Assembly (NCBI GenBank): GCA_036852015.1
Contig: JAANDG010000126.1
Location: forward strand, 186,001-250,000
Length of the DNA stretch: 64,000 nucleotides
Direction of reading: 5' to 3'
Source: Pelodera strongyloides
Taxonomy: Eukaryota; Nematoda; Chromadorea; Rhabditida; Rhabditidae
A program made the position numbers and the translations under genes. The notes beneath the pieces are model-generated. The model did not search any database and was not told the origin of the DNA. It saw only the letters and a list, made by a program, of their open reading frames with translations. This document shows positions 21,164-33,425 of this stretch, piece after piece. Every line of letters starts with the position of its first letter. The first letter of the stretch is position 1.

Positions 21164-21404
21164 AATTGGCGGCGTGCAAGCGGCAATGTTACGGCGTGCA
21201 TGCGGCGTGGAAAAAAGTTGCACGCCGTTGGGTTCTGGGGTGCAAGTGGCCCGCCATAACGTTGCCGCTTGTACGCCGTGAAGCAGAAAGGTTGCCGCTT
21301 GCACGCCGCTCACGCTATTTCCATTCCGCGTACATTTTTGCACGCCAAGTCTTTGCAAAATGGACTTTGCACGCCGAAAGGTTACCGTGCAAGCCAACTT
21401 TCGT
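21164..21404. repeat. inverted repeat with GCCGCTTGCACGCCG motifs
   Basis: GGCGTGCAAGCGGCAA near 21170-21186 reappears inverted near 21262-21277 (TTGCCGCTTGTACGCC) and again near 21293-21307. CpG-rich against an AT-rich background. Possibly a non-autonomous element; the ends are not defined. Confidence 0.6.
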
Positions 21405-21721
21405 CAGTGTATAGGTCAGCTACCTGGCTGACAGTTAGGTATCTAAACACCTAAAAAAAACTTGAGTAAAATGTTTGGTTTTTTCTTTTCATTTCATTTT
21501 TTTTACTCCACTTTTTGTGTGTGTTTTCTGGGTAAAAGTGCACGTTTTTGTTACAATTGCATGGGAAAACTCCTCTTTTCGCGCTAGTTTTGTCAAAAAA
21601 GTCGCTTATTATTTCTATTTTACCTGTTTTGAAAAGAACTTTCATTTTTGACAACCACGTTGTTTCGATCTAGTATAAAGTAGAGTAGTTCACTAGCCGT
21701 AGGTGAGTTCATTCTAATAAC

Positions 21722-22084
21722 TTAAAGGGATCAGCTCACCTTAAATTGTGTCTGTTTTTTTTGTTTCTTTATATTATATAAGGGATAATAAAAATTTGGA
21801 ATAGAAAAAGTAGTGTTCAATTTCAATACTCACGAAGATATTGGGTGATAAAGTGGTGGATTGATCGGGCCGAAATGCAAAAAGGGCAATTATCCTATAC
21901 AAACAAGGCAGGACAATTGCCCTTTTTGCATTTCGGCCCGATCAATCCACCACTTTATCACCCAATATCTTCGTTAGTATTGAAATTGAACACTACTTTT
22001 TCTATTCCAAATTTTTATTATCCCTTATAGAAAATAAAGAAACAAAAAAAACAGACACAATTTAAGTTGAGCTGATCCCTTTAA
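21722..22084. mobile_element. 355-bp near-perfect palindrome flanked by TTAA
   Basis: TTAA at 21722-21725 and 22081-22084. The arms begin AGGGATCAGCTCA and run almost without mismatch to a loop of about 20 bp around 21895-21915. The very low arm divergence suggests recent insertion. No coding capacity. Confidence 0.9.
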
Positions 22085-25000
22085 ACAGAAAGTAAAGTGT
22101 GTCAAAAGTTTGTCTTCAAAAATTGGACCGAGTTTGATGAGCTGAAAAACCCCAAATATGCAACTCATGACCTAGTTTTTAAAATGAGAAACATACTAAC
22201 ACTTGTTTTGATGGAAATCTTTATGTTTAGAAAAGCATCTGATGCAATGACCCTTGGTCAAAAGATGTGATCATTTTTTGTTGAATAAACCTTGCAACAT
22301 CAACATTGCAAGATGACACACGGGCTGACTAATATTCGCATAAAGCACTAATGTCTTTTGGCATAGACATAGACAGACGCAGTGCGATTTCCAAGTTTGA
22401 GCAGTTTATATTTTTTCAATTATTTGGTCGGCAAACCCTCTGTTTATTTTATTACATTCTACAAAATATTACAAATTCCAAATCTTAATTTATAAGAGGG
22501 ACACGAAAATTCTTTATAACGAACCAACGCTCAATTTTTTTTTATTTAAACTGGGCAACTCTTTCCCATGAATTATATGCAAATTGTTGTGCCCGTATAT
22601 ATGAGGCTATGAGGAGGGTGAATATTCTAAATAGCACACACCACACATCTTGCTTGGCAGCTGTCCAGGATACTTTCAAGAACCACGTGCCATACCGCTT
22701 TAAATCTTTTACAAGTAACAAATTCTCTTTGGTCTGTTATTTTCGTTTCCAGTCTGATCGATTTCCAATGGAACACGCACAAAACAGACTCCCAATTTAG
22801 ACCTTTTTTTCTCTTTTCGTTTTCTGTATGTCGAATGTTAGTACGTGCTTGTGGTTTCAACATTTATCCCATATCGATATAGGGAATATATATTGTGTTT
22901 TTTGTTCACATACACATCTTCCTTTTATATTATACAAGGTTCTGTGACGAAAAAAATAGCTAATTTCAATCGTAAGTTTGCTGCCTAACATGACAGATAC
23001 TCTGAACCTATTTTCTATAACTGTTATGTATGTATATAGCCGATTTATTTTCTTAGCAATCATTACGTATGCGCGTACGGAACTTCCGCACACACCTTAC
23101 CAGGATGTTTACGTACCGTATACGTATACGTTGATGGAAATAAATGTTGCACTTTTCACTAGTGTTGTTTGATAATTAAACTATTTCCTACCTGTCGCTA
23201 GGAAAGTTCGACATCTTTATTTGAAAACTGGTTTAACTAGAAAATTTCTCTCGTGTGCATTTCCCTTGAAAATCCAATTAGTGTTTTGACCATGGTTTAT
23301 CGCGAATTTCAAAAAGAAACATATAGTTACCCGTCCCGATTCTAACAGTTGCCGCAACTACCCGAAAAGGTCAAATTAGCTCGAATTCAAATTAGCCGCA
23401 ACTGACCAACGATACTTTTTGAGTTGATTTGCTATTTTTCACAGTAGGAAGTAGGAATATTATTTTGATCCAGAAAACCTTTAGTGAGTCTGACGCTATA
23501 GCCTGACGCTAATAGACTGAATAGACCACTAGTTTCATATTTTGCAATGTGAGCTGTGAAGGGGTTGATATTAACGTAATAATAATTTTGGACTACAGAC
23601 AACAAGCTATATCTGATATGATAGTATGACAGGTTGAAACGTTGAAGTTCATGTTTCCGTGAACCTTCAACATTTTTTCCGTCTGGAAATAGCCAAACGT
23701 TCAAAATTGACTATGGTATATATATAATATAATAATATATATTTTATTATAGCACAATCTCGCTACTTCTTGTTTTCCGATAACTTCCAAAAAAATATTC
23801 CGAAAGAGGTCAAGGTAAAATGACATGAGATTCCACGAGATCGAGCGCGGGATGGAACTACCTTTGAAGAGAAGGAGAAAGAGAGAGAGAGAGAGAGAGT
23901 AAGAGAGAAAAGAGAGATAAAAAGAGAAATGAAAATACCCTGAGCTAGGCAGACCGAAAGCGAATTCTACTGAAAGCCACAATCTCACGAATCGGTTAAA
24001 CTACTAGAACGAGCTAACGCCAACAACTGTGATACTCCCCCAGTTTCTGAGTCAGAATCTGGCCTCTAGATCATTAGAAAATGTAACTGACCGTTACGTC
24101 GCAGGCGCTGAAAAATGCTTATCCTAACGAATAATCCTATTGCACGTTACTGCACTATGCATGTTCCATGGGTACCAGTGTCAAGTTTACTTTTAAGTTT
24201 TTGTACGACTTCAATGTCAGATTTAGCATCCCTGACCTATGTTAGGTATTTGTGTGCTCTCGACCAGTAGCTCCCTTACTTGGCCGGTCACATGCCAACT
24301 TTCGAGAACTGCCGAGCACTCACGGTCAACCGAGTATCCAGAGTATCCATACTCTCGTCACCTCCACTCTCCAGTCTATCTTATTTTCTCTCAACTCTAT
24401 CTCTCCCTTCCTCTCCTTTCTCACTCCATCCATGTCTTCTTTCTGTCTCTCCATCTTCCTATCTATCTCTGATTCTATTCTCTCCGTCACTGAACATGTC
24501 CGACGTCTTCAACAAGGTGTCTGAGTCCCCGTTTAATTGTCTGCGTCTCTCCGTCCACTTGCGTTATTCCACACTATTTCCACTGGCTAGTTTCAAGATT
24601 CTCTTCAACTTCCACACTCCCTCGTTGTCCGTCCAATGGCCAGCAACAACACAGCACAAACTTGCACTTTTCCTATATTATGTTCGTGTTCTGTTCGGGT
24701 GGGCAATGGTCGCTGTGGCCGTTTTCCCAAAGGCAATACTTGTTTTGAAATAACTCTCTGACAAGCGGAGGAAGTTGCGTCTGCTCTGTCACAGTCTTTT
24801 CTCTCTAAAAAAGGTTCGCATAGGTAGCTAGTCCTTAGTCCCTAGTCCCTAAGACTTCTGATGACCATTCTCTTCATTATCCGTTCTACTTGCATTTGTG
24901 TGCATGTATTGTTTCGAAAAAGATATACCTAAAATAGAAAGTAGTGACTTCTAGCACAGAAGTCTCAAAATTCGAAGATCCATTTTCTAAATTGTTCGTG

Positions 25001-25262
25001 TCCATCGCTTATAGACAGTTAGCAGTCTATGATTTTTTTGTGAACGGCAATGTGTAGTCTGCATTCTGCAATAATTAAAAGTCGCTGCGTTACCTCCACT
25101 TCAGAAAACCATCCTCTCAAAGAAGCTGTTCAGTTTCATTTGGTTACCGTATAATATTAGTTTGTTTTTTTGACATGGTTTCACGGTGATCACTGCTTTC
25201 TGCTTATGATTCTATGCATTTACTAGTGGTTTACTTGTTTCTTCATCAAGCATATAACTAAC
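22085..25262. other. gene-free stretch
   Basis: Contains a family 2 MITE end at 22676-22703, (GA)n at 23878-23925 and a CT-rich block at 24240-24620. No exon with motif or phase support. Confidence 0.5.
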
Positions 25263-25434
25263 TTAAAGCGAAATGCCGGCCGGTTTTTGAAACGCATCGT
25301 GACCAACTAAATTCTTACCTATTCATGCTAATTTGCTCGAATTTAGCTCGATTTTTTATTCAAATTTATATACATTTGCATAAACTGCCTAAGAATGCTG
25401 TTGTGTTTCAAATACCGGCCGGTTTTCGCTTTAA
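25263..25434. mobile_element. TTAA MITE family 1, copy
   Basis: TTAA at 25263-25266 and 25431-25434. A small deletion lies in the right arm. Confidence 0.85.
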
Positions 25435-25977
25435 GTAAACAACAATTATACGGTTGGCTTCGATTACCTCAATTACAGTATATTCATTTTTCCAGCTCCC
25501 CCATATATGCTTCGCTGCTTATAATGTGTATATATGTATAACTGTCAGCGAAAGTCCAGTAGAACCCGTTTTTTTTTGGGTGTGCTATAGCTCGGCGGAC
25601 TAGTGAAAGCTTTTGCTATGTTCATGCATTTCTCTTTTTCTCTCTTCAAAAAGAGGGAGAGATGGAGGGAGAGAGAGGCAGATATAAACGTGGAGAGAGC
25701 TAGAGACGTAGGAAGTTAGAGAGGGAGAGAGGGAGGAGATACGAGGGATAGTCATCAGCGTGGCAGCATAAGCCGTAAGCATAAGCGAAAGGTTGTTATA
25801 AAACCTGGGCAAGTGAGAGCACGACAGAAAACTGGATGCGCCAAATGGCTCACACTATTCGTTTGGAATAAACACAACATTAATGCAACACGGCAACATT
25901 TACTTTCGATTCCGAACGTAGAGTTTCTGCGGGGATGAGCAAACTTCCTGCGGCGATGAGAAGTTCCTCTTAGGGTT

Positions 25978-26115
25978 CCCTTAAGCTTCCCTTAGGCTTC
26001 CCTTAGGCTTCCCTTACCCTTAGGCTTCCCTTAGGCTTCATTTACCCTTAGGCTTCCCTGAGGCTTCCCTTAACCTTAGGCTTCCCTTAGGCTTCATTGT
26101 CTCTTAGGCTTCATT
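25978..26115. repeat. 12-bp tandem repeat with TTAGGC core
   Basis: Repeats of CTTAGGCTTCCC and variants (some lengthened with ACCCTTAGG). The core equals the nematode telomere unit with an inserted spacer, so this may be a degenerate interstitial telomeric array. Confidence 0.8.
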
Positions 26116-28548
26116 GTCCCATTCACAGGTCGAAAGCATCGTTTTCTAGAAAAAATGCGCGTTGGCAGCGGAACAAGGATCATTGCAATGAACGCACATA
26201 TGAATGATTTCTGGATGACCATGACGCCCATATAAAGCATTGGGATTTATCGGACTTGCTCTTGGCAATGCCCATAGTACATGGACTCCGATGGCCCGAC
26301 ATTGGTTACGGCAATTCCTGCATAATTTCCAAAAAAATGCCTTGAGCAGATCCATCGCATAGTCAGCGATTTCTCCCCTAAAGTCCATAAGTGAAAGCTC
26401 CCTGCTAGGGCTCTCTAGCTCGCAATTGAAAGGAAAATCCGCCGTCATTCACGCAAAAACTGGATCTTATATAATGGCTCTGCATTGCTATTACGTGGTT
26501 CTGAAAGGGATTGCGATGTGCGCGCGTAGCGCGCGTTTTCGCTTTTCTCTTCTTTTTTTTTTGGTTGCTGGCTACAACCGACCAATGGCTAGTAAATAGG
26601 GGATCTGCGTGGTGCGCGGAACAGGTTTGTGACCAGCGCGAAGCGCGCACCGTTCCGCGCGCCACTCTGCTGGGGACTGCTTTCGTTTCACTCACTTTTT
26701 TGTGTGAGTATTTTGGATATTGTGGAGTTGATTTGTCGGTTGTTGGCTGAGAAGACGAAGCTCTTCGACGCGCACCCATGAATCTTAGTGATTGTGCGGC
26801 GAGCGAGTATCCTACTACTCTGAGGGAACTTTATGCGTCCAAACTACCAAACCACCGTAGTCGCTTCAACTGAAGAAGTACAGTAATACCATCTCTAGTG
26901 CAAACGGACCACGACATACCATCAGAAATCAACGAACACATAGCACTCGTGCACACATCAAAAAGGCTCTTTGACTCGCAGGATGACGTGGTACTGTGCT
27001 AAATACCTTATATGCCTGTGAACCTGTGGAGACTACACAAATTAGTAATCCCTCTCATTTAGACAATGGTCCTTGATTCTTCTGGTTAGAACTGTAAACT
27101 TCCTTCCTTGCACATTTGCATATCCAAAGAGGAAGTGCAAGCTATTCCAGACCATGCACCGATCCACTTTCGTTAGTTCCTCGGCTCTATTTGGGGAAAC
27201 TTTCACCCAGCTTTCACTAGTCGGGGGATAGATGCTTATTTGAAAGAGCTGCCAGGGCGCGCTAGCCCGCACCCTCGCCGGCAAACCAGTTTCTGGGGGA
27301 GAAAGTGGCTGAATACTGTGGCAGCTTTCACTTAGCGCACTATAGCCTCTGGGCAGTCGTATAGTGAGAGTTGGTCAGTATGGCCCCGCCCACTTCAAGG
27401 TTGCATGCCCGCAGGCTCGCCTCCTAGCCTGCTCTCAGGACACCGGCTCCTACACTTTCACTGTTTCCTTGAAGGTTTCTGGATATTTCTGGATATGTTT
27501 TTGAACGATAAAAAGTCAGATGTGCATATTTTTTCGCGCAAGTTCTATGAGAGTGAACAGGCTTGCCATGTAAATGTATGTGATAAAAGGTTTACACTGG
27601 TAAAGGTATTTTGGAAGTATTGACGAATCTTCAGAAAGTTGCAAGAAATGATTATGTTCGCTGAACGATAGTGAATTTTAGGTGTTCCGAGGAGGTTGAG
27701 CAGGCATTTAGCAATCAATGATCACATGTTATGTCACTTTAAATTCCAAGTTGAAATATATTCTTCCGATTCTCCCACTTTCCGCACTTAATAAGAAAAC
27801 ACATTGTCACAATTCCTTTATTATTTCTATCTATTTTTCTTTTATTTACTGTTGGAATTTCAATCCTGTTCTGTGTCTTTTGCACTTTGTTTTTAACTTT
27901 GTTTTTGATCTGGCACTGGCTCTTTTGCAGAATTGTCCAGCATATTTGGGAATATTGAGCTTTTACCGAGATTGTTTTCGCTGATGTCGGCTAGTTTTAT
28001 GAGTGTAATTCCGTTGTTTCAAGTTCTTGATTTTGTTTTGTCGGAGTCGGGGAGTCAGTGGGCAGACGACATGCTGCCCTATGCCCAGCTGACCACAGGC
28101 TTTGTTATTTTGTTTTGTTACTTTTTCTATATCAATCTCACTTTCAAACTTTCAACTAGATGTTACTCTGTCGAAAAGGTGTCCCCAGAGATTATAAAGC
28201 ATATTTGTATAGGACACTTTTATATAATACGGATGTCCCAGATGATATAATGATCATGTCGCTTCTTCGGTACGTGCGCTTATAGCAACACCATTTTAAT
28301 TTTTTTAGGTTATTAGGGTAGGTGGAGTTTCAAATATATCCTGTGCCCCTTACCTATCCGTATCGTGTAAAGGTGTCTGTAGCTTGTGAATAGCCGAGAA
28401 CTGCATCCCTGATTTATCCTTGATTTATTAAACTTGCATTACAAGTGCTAGCTGTTTTTTTTCGCAAGTAATGAACTCAACTGTTTTCTCGCCGGCCCTT
28501 GATTATCATTTTGTTGGTTTCCACTGTAATTCGCGGCATAAACCGGCT
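26116..28548. other. gene-free stretch; one unassigned open frame
   Basis: A GC-rich inverted segment (CGCGCGTAGCGCGCG and CAGCGCGAAGCGCGCAC) lies at about 26518-26670. An open frame at 27933-28250 starts 4 bp after a possible acceptor (CTTTTGCAG) and encodes hydrophobic stretches, but no family is recognised and no second exon was found. Confidence 0.4.
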
Positions 28549-28682
28549 GAGGTCATATCCACCACTCCGATTCCCTCGGGGAAATATTCCCTGGGGACAG
28601 AAAAATAGCATTCTAATCAGAGACACGCAGAGAAAAAGACGGGGAATTCCCCATGGGAATTGAGTGGGGAATACGACCTCTG
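28549..28682. mobile_element. MITE with GAGGCCATATTCACCACTC termini, copy 1
   Basis: Inverted termini (GAGGTCATATCCACCACTC and GGGGAATACGACCTC) and an internal GACGGGGAATTCCCC block. It matches the element at 55300-55430 in opposite orientation. Confidence 0.8.
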
Positions 28683-28873
28683 GTCTATGAAGTTGTGTAT
28701 ATCGTCTCTTTTATATGTGCTCTGCTTTACATACCCCTCTCTTCAATCACCGTGCATATTCGTCAATTACTTATGTTTATTTCAGATATCGTATGTATGA
28801 TCACAAAGAATGAAGATTATGGTCGGGCGAGATGGACCACACTGCGCATTGCGATGATGAGTTGCACATTTTT

Positions 28874-29016
28874 TTAAAGCGATATGGAACCTGGTTTTGA
28901 AGCATATGCTGGACAACTTTATTTCTAGTATTTCAGGCACATTATGGAACATAATTTAAATAGAACACATATTTATCCAGGCATACCTTTTAAACCAACG
29001 TACCATATCGCTTTAG
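28874..29016. mobile_element. TTAA MITE family 2, copy
   Basis: TTAAAGCGATATGGAACCTGG at the left and CGTACCATATCGCTTTAG at the right, short core. Confidence 0.75.
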
Positions 29017-29099
29017 CTATCATATAGTTAGAACAGTAATCAAAGATCGGCTTCCTACATTGCATTTTTTGATCCAACTGTTGTCAGTAGGAAACAGAG

Positions 29100-29127
29100 G
29101 AGGATAAATGATTATAGGGAGAGAGAG

Positions 29128-29165
<38 letters not shown>

Positions 29166-29320
29166 GAGTGATAAGAGAGCCCTAAGAGAGAAATAGAAGT
29201 AAAGAGAAAACAAAAGAGAGAAAATAGGGACAAGAGAGAGAGAGAGAGAAAATAGGGACAAAGAGACAGAGAGAGAGAGCGAGAGTGAGAGAAAGAGAGA
29301 GAGATAGAGAGAGAGAGAAT
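29100..29320. repeat. (GA)n tract
   Basis: About 220 bp of GA-rich repeat on the plus strand, followed 165 bp later by a (CT)n tract at 29486-29626. The pair forms an inverted GA/CT arrangement able to form a long hairpin. Confidence 0.9.
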
Positions 29321-29481
29321 CTTATGACCCAAGCGGTCACTTCGGGCCCTTCATTTGTATGTGTGTTTGTGGGCCCAGGTTTCTCTCACTTTTTTTCCAC
29401 CCTTTCTGACCCTCCACGAGATGTGCTCAAAAAGCTTGCCAGTTGTTCTATTCACATTTCAGTAGGGCTCTCGGTTCATGG

Positions 29482-29485
<4 letters not shown>

Positions 29486-29523
<38 letters not shown>

Positions 29524-29626
29524 TCTAAGTTTTCTTTCTCTCTGGCTATCTCTCTCCAAGTTTTCTCTCTCTCTTTCTCTCATTCTCTCTCTCTCCCTCT
29601 CCCCTCCCTCTCTCTTTCTCACTGTC
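29486..29626. repeat. (CT)n tract
   Basis: CT-rich repeat of about 140 bp, partner to the upstream GA tract. Confidence 0.9.
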
Positions 29627-30221
29627 ACCTTACTCCGCTTATGTTTGACTTATTCGCCTGGGCAAGTCCGTTGACTTTTCTGCCATTTCGTGAATTTCTC
29701 AAATACGATAATCGATCAAAAAGATCGGTCATTCTATACAAGTTTGTGTGTTTTTCGTTTTTTATAATGGTCTATTCTGAATCTATTTAGTCCGACAGAG
29801 TTCGACAGACACATTTTCAACCTTATCATCATAAGCTCTACTTGATATGAAACAGTGTACAGTGTGGCTTGGGCCCTCTTTGGTTCCTTGTGGACCTGAG
29901 TCAGTTTTTCCTTTGTATTTTTGTTGTTAGAGTTGCCTATAACATTATTGTTGTAAGGTTTGTTTGCAAAGTATACAGGGCTCAACTCATTTGCATAGTT
30001 TAAAAGAATTTGTCCCTGCTGCTATAGTGCTATGTATATGCATCCTGCGTGCTCTCCCGGGCACTCTTTTTTGTGTTGGTTTTTGTTGCGTTCTCACTGT
30101 TGTAAAGTAAGGTGTCCTCTATTGAATGCTCAAGAAAAGATCATGACACTCTGCAGGTTAAAAAAAAATAAGAAACAATTTTGAGCTGCAACTGCAACTA
30201 TATTACCTCATTCATTTATCA

Positions 30222-30402
30222 TTAAGGCGGTATAACAGTCGGTTTTTGAAATGGATTTTGGGAAACTGCATTTCCATGCATCGTATGTAAATGAGCATGA
30301 CTAGAATAAAAAATCGAGCTCAATTCAAGCTCACTTAGCATAAATACATGGAGTGCAGTTGTCCATCATACGTTTAAAAAACCGGCAGTTATGTCGCTTT
30401 AA
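30222..30402. mobile_element. TTAA MITE intermediate between families 1 and 2
   Basis: TTAA at 30222-30225 and 30399-30402. Termini AAGGCGGTATAACAG (family 2-like) enclose the family 1 core (AAAAAATCGAGCTCAATT), linking the two families. Confidence 0.8.
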
Positions 30403-31321
30403 ACTCTAATGTAGCTTTCACATAATACAATTACCCGCAAATGTACAAAGACCTAGTCGAGGGCAACAGCATTTATTTCAGAAATAAGTTTTTCCATAAT
30501 AAAATTGTAAAAAAAACTAGCCTATGGCAACAGCCTTTATTTCAGAAATATAAGTTTGAAGCATTAACACAAGCAAATTTCTGAATCACCCCGTATTTTC
30601 TGTTGCTAGAACCTGCTTCGCTTGACCGTCTAAAATTCAAAATCGGACTGTGCTTTCGGAACAATTTGCCGTGTTTTATGTGCCCCACGCATGCTTCATA
30701 GCTCTAGCTGGTCATTTTTATGTTTTGATGTCCAGCCGATTTCCTGAAAACACTTTTTTTACTGACGTACTAATAAGTACCCTGATCACTGTTATTTTTT
30801 ATTATTAATCTAGTTGTAGAGAAAGTGAATGGTATGAAAAATTGTTCCTTTGGAAGGCTTTTGCTCGAAAACTCATATTTTTTGTTGCACCTTGGAACTT
30901 CGATATGGGCTCTCTATTTACATGATTTCTTGTTATTTTATCTGGCCTGTCAATTCATTCACCCAAACTGAATCTGAAGGATAATTTGTGCTATTATGGA
31001 GCGGTACTCGTGCGCACAGGGTGCCTCCAGGGCAGGCAGCGCTGCTACTCTTTGGCTCGCACAGAGCTAGCACAGGTTCTGGCTTTTGCCAATCCAGTTA
31101 TTCCACCGCCAACTTCACTTTCATTCACTTTTCCTGCCGAAAATAGCCACTTTCGCTGTTGAAGAGACAATTTAGAGCCAGAACTTCTTGTGGTGAATAT
31201 TGAAAGCGAAAACGTCAAAGATCTCGAACTTGTATAAGGCTCATGCAGAGATTTTCGAATTGGGGACAATTCCGATTTCGAGGGCCTGACCCTTTAATCT
31301 TATCTCAAACTACGTGCTATA

Positions 31322-31458
31322 TTAAAGTGGTATAATACGTGGTCTACGGAACATAACATGCACAAATTACCATGTACTATGCATGTACCCACGAATAAAT
31401 GACATAAGGGTGGAGAAACTTGTTTAAGCTTCACCAACCACGTACCATACCACTTTAA
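31322..31458. mobile_element. TTAA MITE family 2, short copy
   Basis: TTAA at 31322-31325 and 31455-31458. Termini AGTGGTATAATACGTGG and CCACGTACCATACCACT. Confidence 0.85.
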
Positions 31459-33259
31459 AGATATTCATCCTCTAGTTGCCTGCCTTGCGTACTCTCCCAT
31501 CCTGTGCTCTGCCCACGTCATCCACGTTCTTGGGCACTGGCTGTTGAGTGTGGTCGTCATTGCGTATTCGTCGATCCTTTTGCCAGGCGGTCGTCTCGGC
31601 GCCCACCTGGGCGGCCACACTCTCTAGACTACGGTAGGATCTGCGACCTCTTCATTTTATTTATCTCTCTCCGTCTGTCTTTCTCCGCCTCTCCACAATT
31701 TTCTTATCTCTCTGTTAGTCCGTCTGTCTTCGTCTCGCCCGACTTTTTTCACGGAATCCTGGGAGGCGGCCAGTTGTGCGACGCAATAGCGAAATAACAA
31801 GCGAGGTGTGGGAGACTCCCACTCGAGACGCAGAGAAAAATAGAGCGAGGGGTGATTTTTTGAGGGCAGATTTAGACAAAAATATAGAGAGAGATAGTAG
31901 CAAAGGAGAGAATCCGGTGATAATGGATTGATAGAGAAATGAAAGAGTTTATTTTATATTGCTGATGTCGTGCTACCTTTGGAATAGATCCAAGATGTCT
32001 GCAGGGAGCGTTGGGTTGGTAACTCGTAGTATTTTAACCTAACGACGACGGTATGAGTGAGACTGTAGCCGAAGTTATGACTTGACGACATGTAGTCGTA
32101 CATATCTAGTGGTTCTGTCTTTCCGTTGTATGCGATCTGTCCATCACAATATACTATAAGTTGCTTACCTTGAGCAATTGGCTACAGACGAATCGCAGTC
32201 TTACCAAAATAACTTTGCTTCTTTTTGAGTAGCTTGGTCACAGCGAGAGTGAGCCTTACAGCTAAACACTGCCGTACTGCTCAGCAAGACGCTACCTCTC
32301 TACCGTTGCGGTTTAAGTTGAGGTAGCGTGGTTCACTATCAGTTACTTCATTCCTACTCTCTAACTCTAAACCTTGTCTCGAGAGCCAAGCCTTCCCATA
32401 ACATAAAGCTCCCTCTCATTTTTGTTCTATTCTGTTTCTTTATCGGCTGTGTTGCGTCCGTCCGCTCTCGATTACAATAGACGTTTCAAAAGAGCGCGTT
32501 TTCGCTTGGACAGCTGGCTCAACAAACATCGTTTCAGTGACTGAGCGCGCCTGATTATTGTTCATGTTTGCGGACACGGTGCACTGTGACGTCACACGCG
32601 GTCGACGTGTGCGGAAACGGACTACGTGCTCCAGTGGACATAGAGATCATAAGCGCAGGGGAGAGAAGAGAGGGTGGGAGGGAGAGAGAGAAAGAGAGCT
32701 AGAGGGAGAGAAATAGAAAAAATAAAGAGAGAAAAAGGACCAACCTATTGTGACGCACCGGTGTCGCTGATATATGTTGCATAAATGCATAACACATTGT
32801 TTGTATTGAAAACGAATCATAACATTGCTATGCGTTGCTTTTTCGCCAGATTCCTGCCACGAGAAAACATCGAAATTCAAAAAGGTTTTCGTTTTTTTTG
32901 CACTAGCAACTTGATAGTATGTGTATGTACTCAAGAGACACCACTGATAAACTTGCCTACACGGTTTTGTTTGTGGCTGCTAAATTTAGAAACAAGTGCT
33001 ATAATTATTGACAATGGTCCGCATATACTCCTTTATTCTCTTTGTTTCAGGGCGGACACTGGTGGGGGTTTTGTGTGATTATTCTTTTTTTTGAGTTCTT
33101 TCTTTTTGAGATAAGATTTGATTACCGGACGTTTTGTTTGGCTTGAAAGCGTCACGCGTTATCAAAGAAATGCTGAGCTTGTAAGAACAATGAGGACAAT
33201 AACTGCCTTACATTGTCACAAGGGGTCAGTACCCAGTCTTAATTCTATTAATCGATATT
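31459..33259. other. gene-free stretch with CpG/CT block
   Basis: CT-rich and CpG-rich sequence at 31490-31760, TGACGTCA at 32587-32594 in a CpG-rich block (32455-32640), then a GA tract at 32660-32735. A short stem at 32289-32329 is noted elsewhere. No exon supported. Confidence 0.5.
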
Positions 33260-33425
33260 TTAAAGCGATTTTTCCGGTGGTATGCGTATAAACCCTCTGC
33301 TGAACAACCGCATCTACATGCATTAAATTCAAGTTGAGTACCACACAGGGTTAGGATTTGCACATAATGCATGAGAATGCAGTTGTCCAGTATTCGCATC
33401 TAAACCACGTGCAATATCACTTTAT
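33260..33425. mobile_element. TTAA MITE family 2, diverged copy
   Basis: TTAAAGCGATTTTTCCGG at the left and AACCACGTGCAATATCAC at the right; the right target site is TTAT. Confidence 0.65.

Noticed and set aside
24280..24753. 157-codon plus-strand open frame
   Set aside because: Pyrimidine-rich low complexity; same pattern in two other frames; no motif.
27933..28250. 105-codon frame behind a TTTTGCAG acceptor
   Set aside because: Possibly coding, but no partner exon or family; a faint resemblance to a RhoGEF helix is too weak to claim.
32289..32329. hairpin with TGAGGTAGCGT, a let-7-like seed
   Set aside because: Stem of only about 11 bp and no match to let-7 family members beyond the seed.
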